From the NCBI RefSeq assembly GCF_000003605.2, contig NW_003132367.1, forward strand, positions 44,535-55,240: 10,706 nt of DNA. Direction: 5' to 3'. This DNA is from Saccoglossus kowalevskii (taxonomy: Eukaryota > Hemichordata > Enteropneusta > Harrimaniidae). The notes under the pieces were generated by a model. That model saw only the letters and a list, made by a program, of their open reading frames with translations, was not told the DNA's origin and ran no database searches. Of the stretch, positions 9,601-10,706 are shown in pieces. The translations under genes and the position numbers were made by a program. Positions within the stretch are counted from its first letter, which is position 1. The number at the start of each line of letters is the position of its first letter.

Positions 9601-10633
9601 GCTGGCACATGTAAACAACACCTAGACAGCTGGCACATGTAAACAACACCTAGACAGCTGGCACATGTAAACAGCACCTAAGCAACTGGCACATGTAAAC
9701 AACACCTAGACAGCTGGCACATGTAAACAACACCTAGACAGCTGGCACATGTAAACAGCACCTAAGCAACTGGCACATGTAAACAACACCTAGACAGCTG
9801 GCACATGTAAACAACACCTAGACAGCTGGTTATGCACATGTAAACAGCACCTAGGCTGCTAGTTATGCACATGTGAACAGCACCTCGATAGCTGGTTATG
9901 CACATGTAAACAACACCTAGACAGCTGGCACATGTAAACAACACCTAGACAGCTGGTTATGCACATGTGGAGCTCATGTACAGCAGGAAAAGCCACTTAA
10001 TGCACATAAAATGATAATGAATATATATTCAAGTATTACCATGCATCCATCGGGTCCTGTTGTGATAACATCATTATCAGAAGGCCAGCAAATACTAAAC
10101 ACTTTCCCATCATAGATTTTGATTTCTGTATAAATATTGCTCTCACCTGGAAAAAAATTGAAATAACATAAGTTTTTTGTAAAAACAAAATAAAGGATTA
10201 TTTGTTATTAAATAAGGATCATTGAAATACATGCAATCCAGATGATAATTGTTGTCACTTCTTTTGAATTGATATATTGCTTTTTATTCCCACAAATTCG
10301 GTGGGTCACAAAACGGTCTATTATTGACAATTTAACTAGGCAGAGTTACTTTTATGGAATTTTCATTCTCAAAGCAATATGGAATTGCAATAAAATGTTT
10401 AGCTGTAAAGTAATAAATAAAAAAACTATTCACTTATGCACAGAGTATTATTATAATGAGGTCTACAGAACAAAAGAACTTACTTAGCTGAAATACCCTG
10501 ATGAATCCATGGATGTTCGCCATGGCAACCAAATGATGATTTGGTGATGGGGATAACAGTGCATAGACCCATATCTTTCATCTGATGACACAATGTACCA
10601 TTCTTTGCTAATCAGATTATAGAGCGGAGAACA
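577..10633 (-). CDS. WDR6: WDR6, WD40-repeat tRNA 2'-O-methylation cofactor (15 exons, 5' part outside window)
   Basis: Known role of the family: WDR6 (yeast Trm734/Rtt10) is a cytoplasmic WD40 protein that binds the FTSJ1/Trm7 methyltransferase and is needed for 2'-O-methylation of position 34 in the anticodon loop of certain tRNAs. Seen here: fifteen spliced segments on the minus strand give about 738 residues ending in TAG at 577-579. Motifs occur in vertebrate WDR6 order (numbering from the first residue in the window): RQRW 112-115, GDRRG 131-135, HGKGGVT 162-168, YTAGRDG 178-184, CGGGHRS 248-254, SGSEDTT 316-322, HISSVRA 346-352, SAGGRA 375-380, TDGIIAFWD 518-526, HQSGVNSL 602-609, AHAAQVTG 655-662, SIDQRL 675-680. 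Human WDR6 is about 1121 residues, so roughly 380-400 N-terminal residues should lie to the right of this window. Intron phases agree at every junction. Two exons have single-base frame errors (see their entries), so the sequence as given would not encode a full protein. The human comparison is from memory, not a computed alignment. Confidence 0.95.
644..1076 (-). other. WDR6 intron, AT-rich, with small palindrome near branch region
   Basis: A 433-bp intron with a clear pyrimidine-rich acceptor end. At 668-690 the sequence alternates ACTGGT, ACCAGT, ACTGGT, which can fold as a short hairpin. This lies about 25-45 bases upstream of the 3' splice site, where a branch point is expected. Nothing coding is seen. 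Confidence 0.6.
1077..1144 (-). CDS. WDR6: WDR6 window exon 14 (residues 695-717)
   Basis: The acceptor is CCATTCATACAG|GTGGAT and the donor GTAAACAG|GTAATA; phase 0 in, phase 2 out, 68 bp. It encodes FSKFVSVADLSCMEFWVN, matching STVFHVPDVADMDCWPV near the vertebrate C-terminus. Reading through the donor would stop immediately (AGG TAA), removing the conserved last strand. Confidence 0.88.
1382..1479 (-). CDS. WDR6: WDR6 window exon 13 (residues 662-694)
   Basis: The acceptor is TTTACTATAG|GTGCAG and the donor ATACAACAG|GTGCAA; phase 1 in, phase 0 out, 98 bp. It encodes EWLDSSTLVTVSIDQRLCTW, matching LSPSIMVSASIDQRLTFW. SIDQRL is at 675-680. The reading frame stays open for 12 codons past the donor (to TAA), so a short alternative C-terminus is formally possible. 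The spliced continuation fits the family. Confidence 0.95.
1480..2174 (-). other. WDR6 intron with one copy of a dispersed repeat
   Basis: A 695-bp AT-rich intron. Apart from the repeat copy at 2037-2101, which is related to 5495-5558, I see no gene, RNA or intact mobile element. Confidence 0.6.
2037..2101. repeat. dispersed repeat, copy A
   Basis: This stretch begins CTCATGGGTAGACGCC and ends CGCATGGACAGGTGA. It aligns over its whole length with 5495-5558, with roughly three quarters of positions identical by eye and one single-base gap. Weaker similarity may extend to the left. It looks like an old interspersed element fragment; no terminal repeats or coding content are visible. Confidence 0.65.
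2175..2312 (-). CDS. WDR6: WDR6 window exon 12 (residues 616-662)
   Basis: The acceptor is TTCTTCAACAG|ATGACA and the donor GTTACAG|GTAAGT; phase 1 at both ends, 138 bp. It encodes DDIFVIASGGDDNGVSLLLI then FKIPSAHAAQVTG, matching HHLVASGSEDGSLHVF and YSVPCAHAAHVTG. AHAAxVTG (655-662) is a highly characteristic WDR6 motif. Confidence 0.95.
2313..2414 (-). other. 102-bp stop-free intron of WDR6
   Basis: The donor GTAATT and acceptor TTCTTCAACAG define a 102-bp intron that is a multiple of three and has no in-frame stop. Retention would add 34 residues between HQSGVNSLAVLQVK and IFVIASGGDD. Splicing is favoured because the joined product aligns with vertebrate WDR6 without a gap there. Confidence 0.75.
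2415..2857 (-). CDS. WDR6: WDR6 window exon 11 (residues 468-616), with Ser/Asp-rich insert
   Basis: The acceptor is CCATTTGCAG|ATTGTT and the donor GTGAAAG|GTAATT; phase 2 in, phase 1 out, 443 bp, the longest exon. It encodes LFSFDLLSRQFTLLGDS, then TIFTGATDGIIAFWDVE (matching LLLCSAATDGSLAFWDLT). Next comes a Ser/Asp/Lys-rich segment without clear family similarity (about 535-595, with SSDDD, METDAT and RSDLSSDK), and it ends SHQSGVNSLAVLQVK (matching AHSCGINSLHTLP). The insert is probably a disordered loop between blades. Confidence 0.94.
3043..3245 (-). CDS. WDR6: WDR6 window exon 10 (residues 401-468), with basic/acidic linker
   Basis: The acceptor is AATTATATAG|GCAGAA and the donor ATTCTTCG|GTAAGG; phase 0 in, phase 2 out, 203 bp. 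Its charged linker GRGRRRAKRSDDMDEDSDTR (422-441) corresponds in position to vertebrate WDRQRNRHRMVKVDPETR. It is followed by HMSLTAW and YYLAVASSDAILR, matching YMSLAV and LVAAACSDGAVRL. The basic cluster could act as a nuclear localisation signal or RNA contact, but that is inference from charge only. Confidence 0.93.
3246..3550 (-). other. WDR6 intron with G/C-tract at 3510-3526
   Basis: A 305-bp intron whose only notable content is three runs of 4, 5 and 6 G separated by single T on the plus strand. In the transcript this is a C-rich tract about 25-40 bases past the donor. No other feature is seen. Confidence 0.6.
3551..3762 (-). CDS. WDR6: WDR6 window exon 9 (residues 330-400)
   Basis: The acceptor is CATTTTCTCCAG|AAATTA and the donor GAAGAG|GTGAGT; phase 1 in, phase 0 out, 212 bp. 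It encodes HSHISSVRALYAITLPSSG and LLFSAGGRAALKCWKV, matching CNHISSVRAVAVWG and VVSAGGRAEMHCFSI. The loop between them is Cys-containing (QAECCKL). A C-rich tract lies a short way inside the following intron. Confidence 0.95.
3965..4036 (-). CDS. WDR6: WDR6 window exon 8 (residues 306-330)
   Basis: The acceptor is TATCTTTTTAG|ATTCGG and the donor ATTTCTG|GTATCC; it is phase 1 at both ends, 72 bp. It encodes SVRQHHVIASGSEDTTINIL, matching TDIVITCSEDTTVCVLAL. SEDTT is a standard end-of-blade WDR6 motif. Continuing past the donor meets TAG within a few codons, which supports the splice. Confidence 0.92.
5146..5158 (-). promoter_or_regulatory. DR1-type nuclear receptor half-site pair (sequence match only)
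   Basis: The minus strand reads AGGTCAAAGGTCA, two AGGTCA half-sites spaced by one base. This is the consensus bound by HNF4, RXR and COUP-type receptors. An identical 13-mer lies at 5265-5277. Both sit in the decayed repeat family of the same intron, so the match may be incidental. Confidence 0.3.
5265..5277 (-). promoter_or_regulatory. second DR1-type half-site pair (sequence match only)
   Basis: Identical to 5146-5158 and 119 bases from it. It lies about 12 bases inside the intron after the donor of the 43-bp exon. Function is not shown by the sequence. Confidence 0.3.
5290..5332 (-). CDS. WDR6: WDR6 window exon 7, a 43-bp exon (residues 292-305)
   Basis: The acceptor is TTATTTTACAG|CACAGT and the donor CACTTAG|GTACTA. 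It encodes HSLHWKEITCACHL, aligning with LHGREITCVKRVG of vertebrate WDR6. It enters in phase 0 and leaves in phase 1, and the split codon G+AT (Asp306) joins it correctly to the next exon. I looked for it because the exons on either side left a phase gap there. The vertebrate loop after this point (about 40 residues) is absent. Confidence 0.85.
5333..5723 (-). other. WDR6 intron with dispersed repeat copy B
   Basis: A 391-bp intron between exons 6 and 7 of this window, running into the pyrimidine-rich acceptor of the 43-bp exon. Apart from the repeat copy at 5495-5558 nothing is recognised. Confidence 0.6.
5495..5558. repeat. dispersed repeat, copy B
   Basis: It begins CTCATGGGTAGATGCT and ends CGCATGGTCAGGTGA, the diverged partner of 2037-2101 in the same orientation. 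The two lie in different introns of WDR6, about 3.4 kb apart. The ends are conserved better than the middle. Confidence 0.65.
5724..5909 (-). CDS. WDR6: WDR6 window exon 6 (residues 230-291)
   Basis: The acceptor is TTTTTCATTCAG|GCTCAT and the donor GTTAAG|GTGAAG; it is phase 0 at both ends, 186 bp. It encodes AHFILWNVQHNEKLLEVECG followed by GGHRSYGFAYV, matching NEFVVWNPRSHEKLHIVNCGGGHRSWAF in vertebrates. The invariant CGGGHRS is at residues 248-254. The distal part (FVYLKARNVIICQTPVDTVE) matches FAYLKDGDVMLYR and then diverges. Confidence 0.95.
6041..6118 (-). CDS. WDR6: WDR6 window exon 5 (residues 204-229)
   Basis: The acceptor is GTGTTTTACAG|GTTTAC and the donor CATGCT|GTGAGT; it is phase 0 at both ends, 78 bp. 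It encodes VYKGFEWVEKMTFKDNGSLE then IQGFHA, matching the vertebrate stretch CRGMNWLAGLRIVPDGSMVILGFHA residue for residue in length. It is the first half of a blade completed by the next exon. Confidence 0.93.
6238..6396 (-). CDS. WDR6: WDR6 window exon 4 (residues 151-203)
   Basis: The acceptor is TTTTTTCTGCAG|GGTACT and the donor TTCAAAG|GTGAAA; it is phase 0 at both ends, 159 bp. It encodes GPLQSLVSIHGKGGVTDV then YTAGRDGKYKQHRFQNG, matching vertebrate LHGKQGVTSV and YTTGRDGAYYQLFVRDG. HGKxGVT and TxGRDG are among the most WDR6-specific motifs in the window. An earlier donor-like GTAAAT follows GAGATG inside the exon, but the read-through residues align with the family, so the downstream donor is preferred. 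Confidence 0.93.
6397..8126 (-). other. WDR6 1.7-kb intron with 22/66-bp minisatellite
   Basis: The distal part (in gene order) from 6397 to about 7025 is single-copy sequence with no recognised gene; a 66-codon plus-strand frame at 6793-6993 has no family features. The rest is tandem repeat, described separately. Confidence 0.7.
7026..8085. repeat. minisatellite, ~22-24-bp unit with 66-bp higher-order repeat
   Basis: The unit on the plus strand resembles CATTCAACAAGCCTTCTCAC. At 7026-7390 units are simple and variable. At 7393-7870 three diverged units form a 66-bp higher-order repeat; its start CATTTCAGCAAGCC recurs at 7393, 7459, 7525, 7591, 7657, 7724, 7790 and 7856, that is spacings of 66 with one of 67. 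At 7870-8085 units are degraded. The array is strongly strand-asymmetric: the plus strand is almost G-poor, so the transcript is G/U-rich. It ends about 40 bases from an exon donor. Confidence 0.95.
8127..8319 (-). CDS. WDR6: WDR6 window exon 3 (residues 87-150), with a one-base insertion
   Basis: The acceptor is TCTACTATAG|GTTTGG and the donor GCTGAAAAG|GTAGAG. It opens VWWKISTTDTG and HQCYVLPYARQRWATAASYL, aligning with vertebrate ACLEISAAPSG and CRYLLPPSKQRWHTCSAFL. It then continues one base out of frame as NKGIVLGDRRGTVHLYP, aligning with GDFLVCGDRRGSVLLFP. The two halves align at equal length only if one base is removed at about 8199-8213, for example from the TTTT run at 8203-8206. Length agrees: 193 bp between two phase-0 introns, where 192 is required. 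Uncorrected, translation stops at TAA 8137-8139. The exon sits between the two large minisatellite introns. Confidence 0.88.
8320..10039 (-). other. WDR6 1.7-kb intron mostly filled by 28/33-bp minisatellite
   Basis: About 150 bases near 8320-8470 and about 65 bases near 9973-10039 are unique; the remainder is tandem repeat. Minus-strand frames of 60-72 codons here, rich in MCITSCLGVVYMC-type words, are translations of the repeat and not genes. Confidence 0.85.
8472..9972. repeat. minisatellite with 28-bp and 33-bp unit types, ~50 copies
   Basis: The short unit is 28 bp (ACACCTAGACAGCTGGCACA then TGTAAACA). The long unit has TTATG inserted after CAGCTGG, giving 33 bp. The 8472-8840 part is nearly all short units; later the two types alternate. 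Blocks are duplicated: a run containing CACCTAGGCTGCTAG recurs at 9342 and 9848 (506 bases apart), with a related block at 8879. Many units are identical, which implies recent turnover. Each unit carries CAGCTG and CACATG E-boxes and GTAAACA, a forkhead-type core. Confidence 0.97.
10040..10146 (-). CDS. WDR6: WDR6 window exon 2 (residues 51-86)
   Basis: The acceptor is TTTTTTTCCAG|GTGAGAGC and the donor GGATGCATG|GTAATACT. The split codon A+GT gives Ser51, joining exon 1 in phase 1. It encodes YDGKVFSICWPSDND then VITTGPDGCM, a WD-repeat blade that aligns with the vertebrate segment FPGKVHSLSW...LLLASGPGGVV. It leaves in phase 0. The first bases, GTGAGAGC, resemble a donor site but follow a good acceptor and are coding. 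Confidence 0.92.
10147..10483 (-). other. WDR6 intron, 337 bp, no repeat
   Basis: An AT-rich intron with a strong donor (GTAAGT) and a strong pyrimidine-rich acceptor. An 81-codon plus-strand frame at 10242-10487 runs out of the intron into the exon border and shows no domain; I do not consider it a gene. Confidence 0.7.
10484..10633 (-). CDS. WDR6: WDR6 window exon 1 (residues 1-50), with a one-base deletion
   Basis: The acceptor is a strong pyrimidine tract ending TTATCAG before TGTTCTCC; the donor is CAGCTAA|GTAAGT. The first half reads CSPLYNLISKEWYIVSSDER, matching the vertebrate stretch YDVEVKCWEQLLEDKHF. The second half reads YALLSPSPNHHLVAMANIHG then FIRVFQL, matching the CLL...LCAMANGEGRV part, but in a different frame. 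The change falls at GGGTCTAT (10563-10570), where one base is missing. Read without correction, the first frame hits TAA at 10484-10486. The exon is 150 bp; phase 0 in and phase 1 out requires 151. It belongs to the middle of the WD40 array. Confidence 0.85.
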   Translation of the reverse strand, partial: CSPLYNLISKEWYIVSSDERYGSMHCYPHHQIIIWLPWRTSMDSSGYFS

Positions 10634-10706
10634 CTGATAAGACAGAGGGAGAAAACTGTGATATGACAGAGGGAGAACACTGTGATATGACAGAGGGAGA
10701 ACACTG
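10623..10706. repeat. 24-bp tandem repeat spanning a WDR6 3' splice site
   Basis: In the gene sense the unit is CAGTGTTCTCCCTCTGTCAT then ATCA. Two identical 24-bp copies occupy 10659-10706; a third, lacking two bases, occupies about 10637-10658. A partial fourth (CAGTGTTCTCC) is the intron end plus the first bases of the exon at 10633. Each copy therefore holds a pyrimidine tract and a CAG acceptor. The array runs to the edge of the window and may be longer. Confidence 0.9.

Noticed and set aside
8793-9944. Several minus-strand frames of 60-72 codons with Cys-rich words such as YMCITSCLG and CCLHVPAV, resembling a repeat protein.
   Set aside because: They are translations of the 28/33-bp minisatellite. 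A 28-bp unit rotates the frame at each copy, so no continuous protein is encoded, and the array lies inside a WDR6 intron.
7026-9972. Regularly spaced repeats suggesting a CRISPR array.
   Set aside because: Units follow each other directly with no unique spacers, the host is an animal with spliced genes, and no cas genes are present.
8472-9972. CTAG|GTG words in the sense strand of each unit as recursive splice sites.
   Set aside because: The pyrimidine tract is weak, GTGTTG is a poor donor, and the word is expected in every copy simply because the unit is repeated.
10623-10706. Upstream duplicate acceptors as a natural correction of the one-base deletion in exon 10484-10633.
   Set aside because: The added 22 bases are right in number modulo three, but the resulting frame reaches TAA at the start of the true exon.

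Overview
The window is AT-rich animal nuclear DNA. It holds one multi-exon gene on the minus strand and no bacterial-type operon, phage or CRISPR structure. The gene encodes the C-terminal two thirds of WDR6, the WD40-repeat partner of the FTSJ1/Trm7 tRNA 2'-O-methyltransferase (yeast counterpart Trm734/Rtt10). I identified it by reading exon after exon in the order and with the motifs of vertebrate WDR6 as I remember it: CAMAN-like, RQRW, GDRRG, HGKxGVT, TAGRDG, CGGGHRS, SEDTT, HISSVRA, SAGGRA, TDGxxAFWD, HxSGVNSL, AHAAxVTG, SIDQRL and the GxGxxLF C-terminus. Intron density, intron size and minisatellite load suggest an invertebrate metazoan; I cannot name the species.

Layout, following the gene from high to low coordinates. 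A 24-bp tandem repeat (10623-10706) overlaps the 3' splice site of the first exon in the window. Fifteen coding exons follow: 10484-10633, 10040-10146, 8127-8319, 6238-6396, 6041-6118, 5724-5909, 5290-5332, 3965-4036, 3551-3762, 3043-3245, 2415-2857, 2175-2312, 1382-1479, 1077-1144 and 577-643, with the stop TAG at 577-579. All have GT/AG borders and matching intron phases. Together they give about 738 residues; roughly 380-400 N-terminal residues and the promoter should lie beyond the right edge. The 576 bases below the stop are 3' UTR or downstream DNA.

The introns carry the unusual material. Intron 10147-10483 is plain. Intron 8320-10039 is nearly filled by about 50 copies of a 28/33-bp minisatellite. 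Intron 6397-8126 holds a second, unrelated minisatellite of about 22 bp, organised into 66-bp higher-order units. Intron 4037-5289 holds a decayed repeat family whose core is a perfect nuclear-receptor DR1 sequence. Introns 1480-2174 and 5333-5723 share a dispersed repeat of about 65 bp.

Two exons each carry a single-base frame error (one missing base near 10565-10570, one extra base near 8199-8213), both beside short homopolymers. Everything else in the gene is intact, so assembly or sequencing errors are the most likely cause; an inactive allele or pseudogene is the alternative. I found no evidence of a new biological system. The points most worth following are the frame errors, the duplicated splice acceptor, the stop-free 102-bp intron and the three minisatellite-bearing introns.
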